Shown here: positions 29,572-38,703 of the stretch, one piece after another
How the letters are laid out: each line of letters begins with the position of its first letter
Position numbering within the stretch: the stretch's first letter is position 1
NCBI RefSeq assembly: GCF_003596405.1
Contig: NZ_QYUR01000002.1
Coordinates: 822,501 to 886,500 of the forward strand
From: Pseudomonas cavernicola
Lineage (GTDB): Bacteria; Pseudomonadota; Gammaproteobacteria; Pseudomonadales; Pseudomonadaceae
Direction: 5' to 3'
DNA length: 64,000 nt
Program-made: the position numbers and the translations under genes
Notes under the pieces: model-generated
Told to the model about the DNA's origin: nothing
Databases searched by the model: none
The model's input: only the letters and a program-made list of their open reading frames with translations

Positions 29572-30225
29572 ATGCGCCTGGCTTTATTCGATCTTGACAA
29601 CACCTTATTGGCCGGCGACAGCGACCACGCCTGGGGCGATTACCTGTGCGCACGCGGGATTCTCGACGGCGTGGCGTATAAAGCGCGCAATGATGCGTTT
29701 TATCAGGACTACCTGGCCGGCCGCCTGGATATCACCGACTACCTGAACTTCAGCCTGGAAATTCTTGGCCGTAGCGAGATGGCGCAGCTCGAGCAGTGGC
29801 ACCGCGAATTCATGCGCGACTGCATCGAACCGATCATCCTGGCCAAGGGCGAAGCACTGCTGGCGGAACACCGTGCAGCCGGCGACAAGCTGCTGATCAT
29901 CACTGCCACCAACCGCTTCGTCACCGCGCCGATCGCCGCGCGCCTAGGCGTCGACACCCTGCTGGCGACCGAGTGCGAGCTGGCTGACGGGCGCTATACC
30001 GGCCGCATGACTGACGTGCCGTGCTTTCGCGAAGGCAAGGTCACCCGCATCAACCGTTGGTTGCAGGAAAACGGCTTCGACCTGGAAGACAGCTGTTTCT
30101 ATAGCGATTCGATGAACGATTTGCCGCTGCTGGAACAAGTCAGTCGCCCGATCGCCGTCGACCCCGACCCGAACCTGCGCGCCGAGGCCGAGCGCCGTGG
30201 CTGGCCGGTGATGTCCCTGCGCTAA
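29572..30225 (+). CDS. HAD superfamily IB phosphatase
   Basis: A 217-residue hydrolase of the SerB-like HAD-IB group. Motif I is [12 protein letters not shown] (residues 7-18), motif II TATNR, motif III the lysine in EGKVTRIN, and motif [14 protein letters not shown]. The helical cap between motifs I and II fits a small phosphorylated substrate such as phosphoserine or histidinol phosphate, although this gene is not the principal serB. It is divergent from rppH and convergent, almost touching, with the DUF2269 gene. Confidence 0.92.
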   Translation: MRLALFDLDNTLLAGDSDHAWGDYLCARGILDGVAYKARNDAFYQDYLAGRLDITDYLNFSLEILGRSEMAQLEQWHREFMRDCIEPIILAKGEALLAEHRAAGDKLLIITATNRFVTAPIAARLGVDTLLATECELADGRYTGRMTDVPCFREGKVTRINRWLQENGFDLEDSCFYSDSMNDLPLLEQVSRPIAVDPDPNLRAEAERRGWPVMSLR

Positions 30226-30226
30226 A

Positions 30227-30694
30227 TCAGACCGGCTTGGCGACCATCAGGAAAAAGATCGCCACGAAGGCGATAAAGGCCGGCCAGCCGAGAATGAACC
30301 AGATCGCCATATAACGCTGCGCCAATGCAGGCAGCTCGACACCCTCCCGCTGCGCGACCTCGACCAGATCGCGCAGACGAATCTGCAGCCACAGCACCGG
30401 CAGCCAGCACAGTCCGGCCAGCGCATAGAGCCCCAGACTCCAGAGCAGCCAGAGTTGGTTCAAGGGCCAGCCGGCCAGATGGGCCAGGGCCAAGCCGCTC
30501 AATGGCTGGAACACCGCAGTGGTGGCGATGAACAGCCAGTCAGCGGTCACCAGGTGCCGGAAGGTCACGGCTATGGCCTGCAGGTTGCCGGTGCGCCATG
30601 CCCGCCAGGCGTAATACGCCGAGCCCAGGCCGGTGCCGAACAGCAGGGTCGACGAGAGGATATGCAGGGTTTTCAGCAACAGATAAAGACTCAT
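30227..30694 (-). CDS. DUF2269 family membrane protein (copy 1)
   Basis: A 155-residue inner-membrane protein with four hydrophobic helices. It begins MSLYLLLKTLHILSSTLLFG, where the histidine in the first helix (KTLHILS) is the DUF2269 hallmark, and ends with FIAFVAIFFLMVAKP. The function is unknown. A paralogue follows at 30877-31320 with the same LLLK-LH opening and -KP ending, so the two arose by tandem duplication or act as a pair. A 108-bp repeat sits between them. Confidence 0.85.
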   Translation of the reverse strand: MSLYLLLKTLHILSSTLLFGTGLGSAYYAWRAWRTGNLQAIAVTFRHLVTADWLFIATTAVFQPLSGLALAHLAGWPLNQLWLLWSLGLYALAGLCWLPVLWLQIRLRDLVEVAQREGVELPALAQRYMAIWFILGWPAFIAFVAIFFLMVAKPV

Positions 30695-30743
30695 CGGTGT
30701 CCGTTCCAGGTCGTTCGATCGGAGCCTGTCGGCGGCTCGGTCC

Positions 30744-30851
30744 GTAGGCTGGGTTTCATGAGGTGCATCCATGCACCTCACCCTACGGGCAGCTAAAGCT
30801 GTGCAAAACGGCTTTCCTACCGTTTTGTCGCTTCGCTCTACACCAGCCTAC
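30744..30851. repeat. GTAGGCTGGGT ... ACCAGCCTAC repeat (family D), full copy
   Basis: The edges GTAGGCTGGGT/ACCAGCCTAC are inverted. Inside are the palindrome AGGTGCATCCATGCACCT and the hairpin GCAAAACGGCTTTCCTACCG / TTTTGTCGCTTCGCTCTAC. A reversed full copy lies at 51146-51295 and fragments at 8702 and 18272. Confidence 0.85.
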
Positions 30852-30876
30852 CGGTCGCGCGAACCGGGCAAAGGGC

Positions 30877-31320
30877 TCAGGCCGGCTTCGCACCCATCAG
30901 GCCGAGGATCACCAGCAAGAGAAGCAGAATCAACGCGGCGTAAGCCAGATTGAAACGCAGCAACCGCTGCGGCGCCGGCGTATCGCCCAGGGCTTCCCAG
31001 GCGGCAAGGCGGCCAGCCAGCAGCAGGCCGAAGAGGATCAACACGGCAAACAGCAGGGCACTGCCGAGCAGCCAGAACTGGCTCAGCGGCCAGCCGACCA
31101 TATGCACCAGCTGCCAGCCGCTGACGGGCAGCGTCACGGCCAGCACGCCCATGACCGGCAGGCTGATCAGCCGGGTACGGCGCAATTTGCTTGGCAGTAC
31201 GCCCGGTTCGGCACGCTGGCGGGCCTTCCACAGCAGCACGACATGGGCAATCACACCGAGCGGCAGCAGGACGGCGGGCAGACTGTGGAGAATCTTCAGC
31301 AGCAGGTAGTGATCCATCAT
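30877..31320 (-). CDS. DUF2269 family membrane protein (copy 2)
   Basis: A 147-residue membrane protein with four hydrophobic helices, starting MMDHYLLLKILHSLPAVLL, which keeps the KxLH element of copy 1, and ending LLVILGLMGAKPA. WPLSQFWLL here mirrors WPLNQLWLL in copy 1, showing common origin. Two adjacent ATG codons (31320, 31317) are equally possible; AGGGA upstream favours this pair over an earlier ATG. The function is unknown. Confidence 0.85.
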   Translation of the reverse strand: MMDHYLLLKILHSLPAVLLPLGVIAHVVLLWKARQRAEPGVLPSKLRRTRLISLPVMGVLAVTLPVSGWQLVHMVGWPLSQFWLLGSALLFAVLILFGLLLAGRLAAWEALGDTPAPQRLLRFNLAYAALILLLLLVILGLMGAKPA

Positions 31321-31406
31321 TGCGTCCCTGTCATTAATCACATTGAGCCTAGAAGGCCGGCTGATTGAAGTCGACGCTCAGGCGCGTCATCCCTCAGGGC
31401 TTGCTC

Positions 31407-32921
31407 TTAGCCGAGAAACAGTTGGTAGGCCGGATTATCGCTCTCATCCCAATACGGATAGCCGATATCCTCCAGCGCCGCCGGCACCAGATGGCGGTCG
31501 CCGGTCGGCACTTGCAGGCCAACCACCACACGACCATCGGCGGCACCGTGGTTGCGGTAGTGGAACATCGAGATGTTCCAGCGCCCGCCGAGCTTGTGCA
31601 GGAAGTTGAACAGCGCGCCCGGCCGCTCGGGGAACTCGAAGCGATACACCACCTCATCGCTGACCCGCACCGCATGGCCGCCGACCATGTGGCGGATATG
31701 CAGCTTGGCCAGTTCGTTGTCGGTCAGATCGAGCACCGGGAAACCCTGCACCTGCAGGTTCTTCACCAATGCCTCACGCGGATCGGTCTCCGGGTGGGTC
31801 TGCACACCGACGAAGATGTGCGCCTCTTTGTCGGTGTGGTAGCGGTAATTGAACTCGGTGATCTGGCGTTTGCCGATGGCCTCGCAGAACGCCTTGAAAC
31901 TGCCCGGCTTCTCTGGAATGGTCACAGCGATGATCGCCTCACGACCCTCGCCCAACTCGGCACGCTCGGCGACATGCCGCAGGCGGTCGAAGTTGACGTT
32001 GGCGCCAGAATCGATGGCTACCAGCACCTGACCGCTACAGCCTTCACGCTCGACGTACTTCTTGATCCCGGCCACGCCCAGGGCGCCGGCCGGCTCGGTG
32101 ATCGAGCGAGTGTCATCGTAGATGTCCTTGATCGCCGCACAAATCTCGTCGGTGCTGACTGTCAGCACTTCGTCGACATAGTCGCGGCAGATATCGAAGG
32201 TGTGCCGACCGATTTGCGCCACCGCCACGCCATCGGCGAACAAGCCGACCTGGCTCAGCACCACGCGCTCGCCGGCGGCCATCGCCGCTTGCAGGCAGTT
32301 GGAGTCATCCGGCTCGACGCCGATTACCTTGATCTCCGGGCGCAGGTATTTGACGTAGGCGGCGATCCCGGCGATCAGCCCACCGCCGCCGACCGGTACG
32401 AAGATCGCGTCCAGTTGGCCGGGGTGCTGGCGAAGGATTTCCATGGCCACCGTGCCCTGGCCGGCGATGGTGTGCGGGTCGTCGTAGGGGTGGATGTAGA
32501 CGTAGCCCTTCTCCTCGACCAGCTTCAGCGAATACGCCAGCGCCTCGGGGAAGGAATCGCCATGCAGCACCACTTTGCCGCCGCGCGAACGCACGCCATG
32601 CACCTTGATTTCCGGGGTGGTCTTGGGCATGACGATAGTCGCCTTGATGCCCAGCTCCTTCGCCGCCAGGGCCACGCCCTGGGCGTGGTTACCCGCCGAG
32701 GCCGTCACCACACCGCGCGCCAGCTCCACCGCGGTCAATTGCGCCAGCTTGTTGTAAGCGCCGCGAATCTTGAAGGAGAACACCGGCTGCAGGTCTTCGC
32801 GCTTGAGCAGAATCTGGTTAGCCAGACGTTCGGACAGCTGATGAGCCGGTTGCAGGGGGGTTTCCACCGCGATGTCATAGACCCGCGAGGTAAGGATTTT
32901 CTTGACGTACTGTTCGAGCAT
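31407..32921 (-). CDS. ilvA: Threonine ammonia-lyase, biosynthetic
   Basis: A 504-residue PLP enzyme deaminating threonine to 2-oxobutanoate, the first committed step to isoleucine. The Schiff-base lysine is Lys51 in FSFKIRGAYNKL. The glycine loop is VPVGGGGLIAGIAAYVK, and SAGNHAQGVALAAKELG precedes it. The C-terminal 180 residues hold two ACT-like regulatory domains (AIIAVTIPEKPGSFKAFCEA and RFEFPERPGALFNFLHKLG), the form inhibited by isoleucine and relieved by valine. With ilvD in the window it belongs to branched-chain amino acid synthesis. Confidence 0.97.
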   Translation of the reverse strand: MLEQYVKKILTSRVYDIAVETPLQPAHQLSERLANQILLKREDLQPVFSFKIRGAYNKLAQLTAVELARGVVTASAGNHAQGVALAAKELGIKATIVMPKTTPEIKVHGVRSRGGKVVLHGDSFPEALAYSLKLVEEKGYVYIHPYDDPHTIAGQGTVAMEILRQHPGQLDAIFVPVGGGGLIAGIAAYVKYLRPEIKVIGVEPDDSNCLQAAMAAGERVVLSQVGLFADGVAVAQIGRHTFDICRDYVDEVLTVSTDEICAAIKDIYDDTRSITEPAGALGVAGIKKYVEREGCSGQVLVAIDSGANVNFDRLRHVAERAELGEGREAIIAVTIPEKPGSFKAFCEAIGKRQITEFNYRYHTDKEAHIFVGVQTHPETDPREALVKNLQVQGFPVLDLTDNELAKLHIRHMVGGHAVRVSDEVVYRFEFPERPGALFNFLHKLGGRWNISMFHYRNHGAADGRVVVGLQVPTGDRHLVPAALEDIGYPYWDESDNPAYQLFLG

Positions 32922-32994
32922 CGGAAGGCATCGCAGGCAGGCTTGCAGGGATCACGGAGTCTACCCCACGGATCCGCCGAACGACCATACGAAT

Positions 32995-33208
32995 CAGGCC
33001 GTGTGAAAACTACTGCAGGCTTCGCGCGTTATACGGCGTTAAAAACGCTCACAAAAGCGAAGCAGCGCTCGCTCTTCGGGCCAGCCTGCGGCTGTTACTC
33101 CGCTTTGCTGCGTTGCGCCTTGTGACCCACATGGATGTGGGGAATGCCGCTACCCGTAGGGAACGGGTGCGGCCCTAACCTTCGCTCGCTACGTTTTCAC
33201 ACAACCTG
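32995..33208. repeat. About 214-bp element with GTGTGAAAAC inverted ends (module family E), copy 2
   Basis: The ends CAGGCCGTGTGAAAAC and GTTTTCACACAACCTG are inverted repeats. Inside are GAGCGAGCGCTGCTTCGC-type sequence, the CCAGCCTGCGGCTG hairpin in reverse of copy 1, and the CCCACATGGATGTGGGG plus CCCGTAGGGAACGGG modules also found inside REP copies. It fills most of the 360-base ilvA-rpiA space. Confidence 0.65.
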
Positions 33209-33281
33209 AAATCCCGGGGTTTTGCCGCGCCATGCCGCTATAATCCGCACCTTCAGATTTTCCGTTCGCCGTGGAGCCCGC

Positions 33282-33953
33282 ATGACTCAGGATCAGCTCA
33301 AACAAGCAGTAGCGCAGGCCGCTGTCGACTTCATCCTTGCGCAACTCGATGACAAGAGCATCGTCGGGGTCGGCACCGGGTCCACCGCTAACTGCTTCAT
33401 CGACGCGCTGGCCCTGCACAAAGGCGCCTTCGATGGCGCCGTGGCCAGTTCGGAAGCCACCGCACAGCGCCTGAAAGGCCATGGCATTCCAGTCTACGAG
33501 CTGAACACCGTCAGCGACCTGGAGTTTTACGTGGACGGCTGCGATGAGAGCAACGAACGCCTGGAACTGATCAAGGGCGGCGGCGCGGCGCTGACTCGCG
33601 AGAAAATCGTCGCCGCAGTGGCCAAGACCTTCGTCTGCATCGCCGACGGCAGCAAGCTGGTGCCGCTGCTCGGGGCCTTCCCGCTACCGGTGGAAGTCAT
33701 CCCCATGGCCCGCAGCCATGTCGCCCGTGAACTGGTCAAGCTCGGCGGCGACCCGGTGTACCGTGAAGGGGTGATCACCGATAACGGCAATATCATCATC
33801 GACGTGTTCAACCTGCAGATCAGCAACCCTAGCGAGCTGGAAGCGCAGATCAACGCCATCGTCGGCGTGGTCTGCAATGGTTTATTCGCCGCGCGCCCCG
33901 CCGATTTGCTGCTGCTCGGCACCACGGACGGGGTAAAAACCCTGCGCCGCTGA
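33282..33953 (+). CDS. rpiA: Ribose-5-phosphate isomerase A
   Basis: A 223-residue enzyme interconverting ribose 5-phosphate and ribulose 5-phosphate in the pentose phosphate pathway. The substrate loop [15 protein letters not shown] is at residues 28-42. The acid residues are in DGCDESN, the catalytic glutamate and lysine in [14 protein letters not shown], and DGSK follows. The ATG at 33282 gives the family length. A TATAAT at 33239-33244 is a plausible -10. It is divergent from ilvA, as in other pseudomonads. Confidence 0.97.
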   Translation: MTQDQLKQAVAQAAVDFILAQLDDKSIVGVGTGSTANCFIDALALHKGAFDGAVASSEATAQRLKGHGIPVYELNTVSDLEFYVDGCDESNERLELIKGGGAALTREKIVAAVAKTFVCIADGSKLVPLLGAFPLPVEVIPMARSHVARELVKLGGDPVYREGVITDNGNIIIDVFNLQISNPSELEAQINAIVGVVCNGLFAARPADLLLLGTTDGVKTLRR

Positions 33954-33980
33954 TCGACCTCAGCTGGCCATTGCGCGAAC

Positions 33981-34007
33981 GGGGGCTAGCCTGAAACAGG
34001 CTCCCCC
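33981..34007 (+). other. Stable hairpin in the leader of the YegP gene
   Basis: GGGGGCTAGCCTG/CAGGCTCCCCC with an AAA loop and a two-base bulge, 19 bases before the start codon and directly before the AGGAGG ribosome binding site. There is no T-tract. It may influence translation or shield the transcript. Confidence 0.45.
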
Positions 34008-34026
34008 ACCGACCAGGAGGTCTGCT

Positions 34027-34359
34027 ATGGCTAGCAAATTCCATCTGAAAAAGGCCAGCGACGGCCAGTTCCACTTCAATCTACTCGCCGGCAATGGCGA
34101 GATCATTCTCACCAGCGAACTGTACAAGGCCAAAGACTCGGCACTGAACGGCATCGAGTCGGTACGCAAGAATATCGCCCGCGAAGGCGCCTTCGAAGTC
34201 AAAGCCACCAGCAACGGCAAACACCATTTCGTACTCAAAGCCAGCAACGGCCAGGTGATCGGGCAAAGCCAGATGTACAGCACGCCGGCCAGTTGTGAAC
34301 AGGGCGTGCAGTCGGTGACCAAGAACGCCCCCGCCGCCACCCTGCAGGACGACAGCTAA
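34027..34359 (+). CDS. YegP (DUF1508) family protein
   Basis: A 110-residue protein made of two tandem DUF1508 units of about 48 residues: KFHLKKASDGQFHFNLLAGN and FEVKATSNGKHHFVLKASNG, each followed by a G-I/Q-SV-KN helix. YegP-type proteins are small stress-associated proteins of unknown activity. A perfect AGGAGG lies 8 bases before the ATG, suggesting high expression. It is convergent with the propeller gene at 34376. Confidence 0.93.
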   Translation: MASKFHLKKASDGQFHFNLLAGNGEIILTSELYKAKDSALNGIESVRKNIAREGAFEVKATSNGKHHFVLKASNGQVIGQSQMYSTPASCEQGVQSVTKNAPAATLQDDS

Positions 34360-34375
34360 AGCTCCGGCAAATGCA

Positions 34376-35296
34376 CTAGTTGGCCTGTTTTCTGAACACA
34401 TAAAACAGGTTCGGCTCGCTGACCAGGAAGATATTGCCGGCATCGTCGCTGGCAATCCCTTCGGCCTGCGGCACGGTTTTTTTCAGCCCGTGCTGACCGC
34501 GCATCAGCGACAGGCTGCTGATCGGCCGGCCATCGGCATTCAGCTCCAGCAGCAGTCGCGACTCATCGGAAAGCGCCAGCAGATGGCCGCTGCGCTGGTC
34601 GAAGGCGAGACTGGACAGATCGCGGACGAACAAGCCGGCATCGCGCTCGGGGTCATCGACCACATGCACGGCGAAGGGGCGCTCTGGATTGGTATGGGGA
34701 AAGCCGTGCACCTCATAGATGCGCACCGGATCGCGCTCCTTGGCGACGAACAGGCGCTTGCCGGCTGGATCGTAGGCCAGCCCCTCGAAACCCTTGTTGC
34801 CGCTGAGGCCGATGCCCAGCGTCAGCTGTTGGGCATCGGCCGCCTTGATCGGCGCCGAGCCCTCACCCAGGCGCACCTTGATCAGGCGCTGCTGGCGCTC
34901 GTCGGTGATCACATAGAGGCCTGGGCTGATGTACTCGATCGCCTCCGGATCGCCAAACCCCAGCAAGGGAATGCGCCGCAGAACCCGCCCATCCAGCGAC
35001 AACTCAATGAGCTGGGAATTCTGGTTGGTGACGGTGAACAGCGTCTTGCGGTCCGGGTCGTAGGCCAGCGCGGAAACGTCATCCTCCAGCCCGGCAATGG
35101 GCTGCGCTTCGATGACCACCCGATAGTCCGGCAGCCAGATCGAAACTTCCCGCCACTCGCTGCCATGGCGCCATTCTTGCACTTGGAACCAGGCCCGCTC
35201 GAACAGGCGGAACTCCTGAGCCGCCGCTGCCAATAGCAGCAACAGGCCCAGCAGCAGGGCGCCCAGCAGGTGTTTCAGGGTCAGCAGGCGACGCAT
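34376..35296 (-). CDS. carP: CarP-like SdiA-regulated/YjiK-family beta-propeller protein
   Basis: A 306-residue protein with an N-terminal hydrophobic anchor (residues 8-27) and a phytase-like propeller: EDDVSALAYDPDRKTLFTVT, IPLLGFGDPEAIEYI, NKGFEGLAYDPAGKRLFVAK and FRKQAN at the end. Its position between the YegP gene and a polyamine ABC operon matches PAO1 PA0327, named CarP for calcium-regulated beta-propeller, from memory. A homologue is at 42363-43307. It probably acts in the periplasm or outer face of the inner membrane; a role in calcium or oxidative-stress responses is transferred knowledge. Confidence 0.8.
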   Translation of the reverse strand: MRRLLTLKHLLGALLLGLLLLLAAAAQEFRLFERAWFQVQEWRHGSEWREVSIWLPDYRVVIEAQPIAGLEDDVSALAYDPDRKTLFTVTNQNSQLIELSLDGRVLRRIPLLGFGDPEAIEYISPGLYVITDERQQRLIKVRLGEGSAPIKAADAQQLTLGIGLSGNKGFEGLAYDPAGKRLFVAKERDPVRIYEVHGFPHTNPERPFAVHVVDDPERDAGLFVRDLSSLAFDQRSGHLLALSDESRLLLELNADGRPISSLSLMRGQHGLKKTVPQAEGIASDDAGNIFLVSEPNLFYVFRKQAN

Positions 35297-35425
35297 TCGG
35301 TTGAGCTCACGAGGAAAAGATCGGCTAGAAATAACATACCCATACTGAATTGAAGCTTAACGCCCCAAGTCTGGGGGAACCTGAGAGCTCAAGCGTTACA
35401 AGAAGAAGCACAAAAGGGACAAAGA

Positions 35426-36442
35426 ATGGTTTTGTCATTGCTACCTGAAGAGCGCGCCCTGACCACCTTGCACACCATCGCCCTGGCGGTTAGCCAGCTC
35501 AGCGTAAGCGGGGTGCCACGCCAGCGCTTGCTGCAAGACAGCGGCCTGACCAGTGCGGATCTGGAAACCCCGGACAAACTGATCAGCCACGCCCAAGAAC
35601 TGCGGGTCTTCGCCAACGCCATCCATTGCACCCGCGACCCGGCACTCGGCCTATCGCTAGGCCTACGGATGCACGTTTCGGCATACGGCATGCTCGGCTA
35701 CAGCATGCTCGCCAGCCGCACCCTGCGCGATGCGCTGAGCCTGGCACTGGCGCATCCGGCGCTGCTCGGCACCTACTTCAAATTGAGCCTGCAAGAGGAC
35801 GGCGACGAGGCCCGCCTGGTGGCGACCGGTTATCGCTACGCCCCGGAGTTGACGGTATTCAACACCGAGCTGTGCCTGACCTCGCTGCTCACAGTAATCC
35901 AGGATCTACTCGGTGAAGCGGTGCGTCCTCGGCGCTTACAACTGCCCTTCCGCCAACCGCTGCACGCCCAGGCCTATACCGACAAACTCGGCTGCCCGGT
36001 GGACTTCGGTGCCCCCGCGAGCGCGCTGTGCTTCAACGCCGCGCTGCTCGACCGCGAGTTGCCGCTGGCCGACCCGGTGACTTGCCATTACGGCCTGCAG
36101 CAATGCCTGAAGCTGGATGCTCAGTTGAACAGTGGCCACGATGTGCTCGAGCAGATCCGCCAGCACCTGGCCAGTCATTTGCGTGAAGCCAGTAGCCTGG
36201 AACGGGTCGCGGCTCAACTGCATCGCAGTGCGCGCACCCTGCGCCGTCATTTGCAACGGATGAACACCAGCTACCAACGCCTGCTCGACGAGGTGCGCTA
36301 CGACAAGGCGCGCCAGCTGTTGATGCAGACCGACCTGCCTATCTACCTGATCGCCGAACAGCTCGGTTACAGCGAAACCGCCAGCTTCCGCCATGCCTTC
36401 CTACGCTGGAGCGGGCAGACGCCGAGCCTGTATCGGCGGTAG
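35426..36442 (+). CDS. AraC family transcriptional regulator
   Basis: A 338-residue regulator of the OruR/MmsR-type subgroup. The N-terminal ligand domain contains GYSMLASRTLRDALSLALAH, and the C-terminal double HTH runs SLERVAAQLHRSARTLRRHL, then IYLIAEQLGYSETASFRHAF and RWSGQTPSLYRR. It lies upstream of, and in the same direction as, the polyamine ABC operon, with a repeat and a poly-C tract between, so it may control that operon, though this is unproven. A chromosomal AraC gene at this place is not what I remember from PAO1. Its TAG stop is in a GTAGGG motif. Confidence 0.9.
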   Translation: MVLSLLPEERALTTLHTIALAVSQLSVSGVPRQRLLQDSGLTSADLETPDKLISHAQELRVFANAIHCTRDPALGLSLGLRMHVSAYGMLGYSMLASRTLRDALSLALAHPALLGTYFKLSLQEDGDEARLVATGYRYAPELTVFNTELCLTSLLTVIQDLLGEAVRPRRLQLPFRQPLHAQAYTDKLGCPVDFGAPASALCFNAALLDRELPLADPVTCHYGLQQCLKLDAQLNSGHDVLEQIRQHLASHLREASSLERVAAQLHRSARTLRRHLQRMNTSYQRLLDEVRYDKARQLLMQTDLPIYLIAEQLGYSETASFRHAFLRWSGQTPSLYRR

Positions 36443-36470
36443 GGCCGACGCCACCGATGCTGAGCGGGGT

Positions 36471-36563
36471 GTAGGAGCGGATTTATCCGCGATAAATCGG
36501 TGAATGCAGGGCGTGCGCATGCTCGCCCTACGCTAGCCCCATCGCGGATAAATCCGCTCCCAC
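36471..36563. repeat. REP variant GTAGGAGCGGATTTATCCGCGATAAAT and inverse
   Basis: The arms GTAGGAGCGGATTTATCCGC and GCGGATAAATCCGCTCCCAC enclose a small GGGCGTGCGCATGCTCGCCC palindrome. This is a second REP subfamily of the window, where GGATTTATCC replaces GAGCTTGCTC. Confidence 0.85.
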
Positions 36564-36572
36564 AGAAGCCTG

Positions 36573-36588
36573 CCCCCCCCCCCCCCCC
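36573..36588 (+). repeat. Poly-C tract of 16 bases
   Basis: A run of 16 C between the REP variant and the ABC operon, about 155 bases before the ATPase start. The length could vary by slippage; the count is as given in the sequence. The rest of the gap (36589-36742) is A-rich near the gene (AACTATAACAACAAGTTAAGG), perhaps promoter DNA, but I cannot name boxes with confidence. Confidence 0.9.
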
Positions 36589-36742
36589 GCACCACGCAAC
36601 TTGGCCACGATTATCCCCTTTTGTCCTGATCTATCGTTCTTAGCCACGCGGCACGCTGCCAGAATCAAGTCAAAGCGGGGCATGATCGCCTCAAGAAAGA
36701 TAAAAAACCAACTATAACAACAAGTTAAGGTTATCTATCAGC

Positions 36743-37792
36743 ATGTCCAGCGCGATCAGCATCGAACACCTGTGCATGGAATTCGGCGATCCAGGCCAGG
36801 GCGTCAAAGCCCTCGACAACGTCTCGCTAGAGATCCACGCCAACGAATTCTTCACCCTACTCGGCCCCTCCGGCTGCGGCAAAACCACCCTCCTGCGGCT
36901 CATCGCCGGCTTCGAGCAACCGAGCTCCGGCACCATCCGCCTGTACGGCGAGCCGATGCAGGATTTACCGCCGTTCCGACGGCCGGTGAACACCGTATTC
37001 CAGAGCTACGCGCTGTTCCCACACATGACGGTGGCGCAGAACATCGCCTTCGGCCTGGAGATGCGCGGCCTGTCGAAAAGCGAGATCGCCCAGACGGTCA
37101 GCGCCATGCTCGAGCTGGTCAAACTGCCGGAGGTCGGCAACCGCCGCGCCGATCAGCTTTCCGGTGGCCAACAACAGCGCATCGCCCTGGCCCGCGCGCT
37201 GGCCAACCGGCCCAAGGTGCTGCTACTCGATGAATCGCTCTCGGCCCTCGACCAGAAACTGCGCAAAGACATGCAGATCGAGTTGAAGCGCCTGCAGGGC
37301 GAAACCGGCATCACCTTCATCTTCGTCACCCACGATCAGGAAGAAGCCCTGACCATGTCCGACCGTATCGCGGTGATCAATAAGGGCCAGGTGCTGCAAG
37401 TCGGCACCCCCACCGAGATTTACGAGGCGCCGGTCAACCGTACGGTGGCGGATTTTATCGGCGAAACCAATTTCCTCGCGGCCGTGGCGCTGGAGACCGG
37501 CGTGCGCCTGGCTGACGGCCAGCTGCTCAGCGCCTTTAGCAGCAAACGCGGGGCCGTGACCCTGGCCATCCGCCCGGAACGGGTCAGCCTGGCCGAGGAT
37601 GGCCAACTGGAGGCGCTGGTGGAAAACGTGGTGTATGTCGGCACCGACACCGTCTACCACCTGCAAGTCGCCGGGCAGAGCGGCTTTCGCGTGCGCCAGC
37701 AGAATCGCGACGGTGCACTCTGCGCCTATGGACCCGGAGAGCGCGTGCGCGTGCGGGTCGCGGCCACCGCGATCAAGGTGCTCAACGAATGA
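36743..37792 (+). CDS. Polyamine ABC transporter ATP-binding protein (PotA/PotG type)
   Basis: A 349-residue ATPase energising uptake. Walker A is GPSGCGKTT (about residues 39-47), the signature is [15 protein letters not shown], Walker [12 protein letters not shown] (Ser where Pro/Glu-Pro is more usual), and the switch histidine is in FVTHDQEEA. The C-terminal TOBE domain (about residues 265-345) is typical of spermidine/putrescine importers. It is first of four coupled genes: 4-base overlaps join it to both permeases. From memory the PAO1 equivalent is PA0326-PA0323. Confidence 0.92.
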   Translation: MSSAISIEHLCMEFGDPGQGVKALDNVSLEIHANEFFTLLGPSGCGKTTLLRLIAGFEQPSSGTIRLYGEPMQDLPPFRRPVNTVFQSYALFPHMTVAQNIAFGLEMRGLSKSEIAQTVSAMLELVKLPEVGNRRADQLSGGQQQRIALARALANRPKVLLLDESLSALDQKLRKDMQIELKRLQGETGITFIFVTHDQEEALTMSDRIAVINKGQVLQVGTPTEIYEAPVNRTVADFIGETNFLAAVALETGVRLADGQLLSAFSSKRGAVTLAIRPERVSLAEDGQLEALVENVVYVGTDTVYHLQVAGQSGFRVRQQNRDGALCAYGPGERVRVRVAATAIKVLNE

Positions 37793-38703
37793 ACAGCCCA
37801 CGCCTTGTCGCCGCTCGGCGCCAGCTCAACCTCCGCATGCTGCTGAGCGCGCCAGCCATGCTGACCTTGCTGGTGTTCATGCTGTTGCCGCTGGGGATCA
37901 TGTTCGTCATCTCGATCCTGCAATCGGGTGACTACGGCGGCGTGAAGTGGGGCCAGTACTCGCTGGAGGCCTACCGCAACTTCTTCTACGAGCGCGACCT
38001 GGACGACAGCCTGGTGTTCAACACCGACTACCTGCAGATTTTCCAGCGTTCGTTCTGGCTGTCGATACTGACCACCGCTGGCTGCCTGCTGATCGGCTTC
38101 CCCACCGCGCTGTACCTGGCCTTGCAGACCGAGCGCAAACGCAACCTGCTGCTGTTTCTGGTCACCGTGCCGTTCTGGACCAACCTGTTGGTACGCGCCT
38201 ACGCCTGGATGCTGCTGCTGCGCAACGGTGGCCTGGTCGATGGCGGCTTGCAGGGGCTGGGGCTCACCGAGCAGGGTCTCGGTCTGCTCTACACCGACAA
38301 CGCAGTGATCATCGGCCTGCTCTACACCTACCTACCGTTTATGGTGCTGCCGATCTACACCAGCCTGGAAAAACTCGACTGGCGCCTGGTGGAGGCTGCC
38401 TTCGACCTCGGCGCCAACCGTTTCCAGGCGCTGAAACGGATCATCGTGCCGCTGGCCATGCCCGGCATCGTCGCCGGCAGCATTCTGGTGTTCATCCCGT
38501 CGCTGGGTAACTACATCATTCCGGAACTGCTCGGCGGCGGTAAGACGTTGATGATCGGCAACCTGATCCAGCTGCAGTTCGGCGCCTCGCACAACTGGCC
38601 GCTGGGCGCCGCGCTGTCCTTCGCCCTGCTCAGCTTCGTGTTACTGGCCATGCTGATCTATAGCCTGCGCTTCAAACCGGTCACCGCCGGAGGCCACCCA
38701 TGA
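37789..38703 (+). CDS. Polyamine ABC transporter permease 1 (PotB/PotH type)
   Basis: A 304-residue inner-membrane protein with six hydrophobic helices. The cytoplasmic EAA loop that contacts the ATPase is [40 protein letters not shown] is the conserved segment of PotB/PotH permeases. It overlaps the ATPase gene and the second permease by 4 bases on each side, so all three are translationally coupled. Confidence 0.93.
   Translation: MNSPRLVAARRQLNLRMLLSAPAMLTLLVFMLLPLGIMFVISILQSGDYGGVKWGQYSLEAYRNFFYERDLDDSLVFNTDYLQIFQRSFWLSILTTAGCLLIGFPTALYLALQTERKRNLLLFLVTVPFWTNLLVRAYAWMLLLRNGGLVDGGLQGLGLTEQGLGLLYTDNAVIIGLLYTYLPFMVLPIYTSLEKLDWRLVEAAFDLGANRFQALKRIIVPLAMPGIVAGSILVFIPSLGNYIIPELLGGGKTLMIGNLIQLQFGASHNWPLGAALSFALLSFVLLAMLIYSLRFKPVTAGGHP

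Noticed and set aside
31365..33125. A 586-codon open frame opposite ilvA
   Set aside because: Low-complexity His/Gln/Arg-rich translation without family features; ilvA is well supported.
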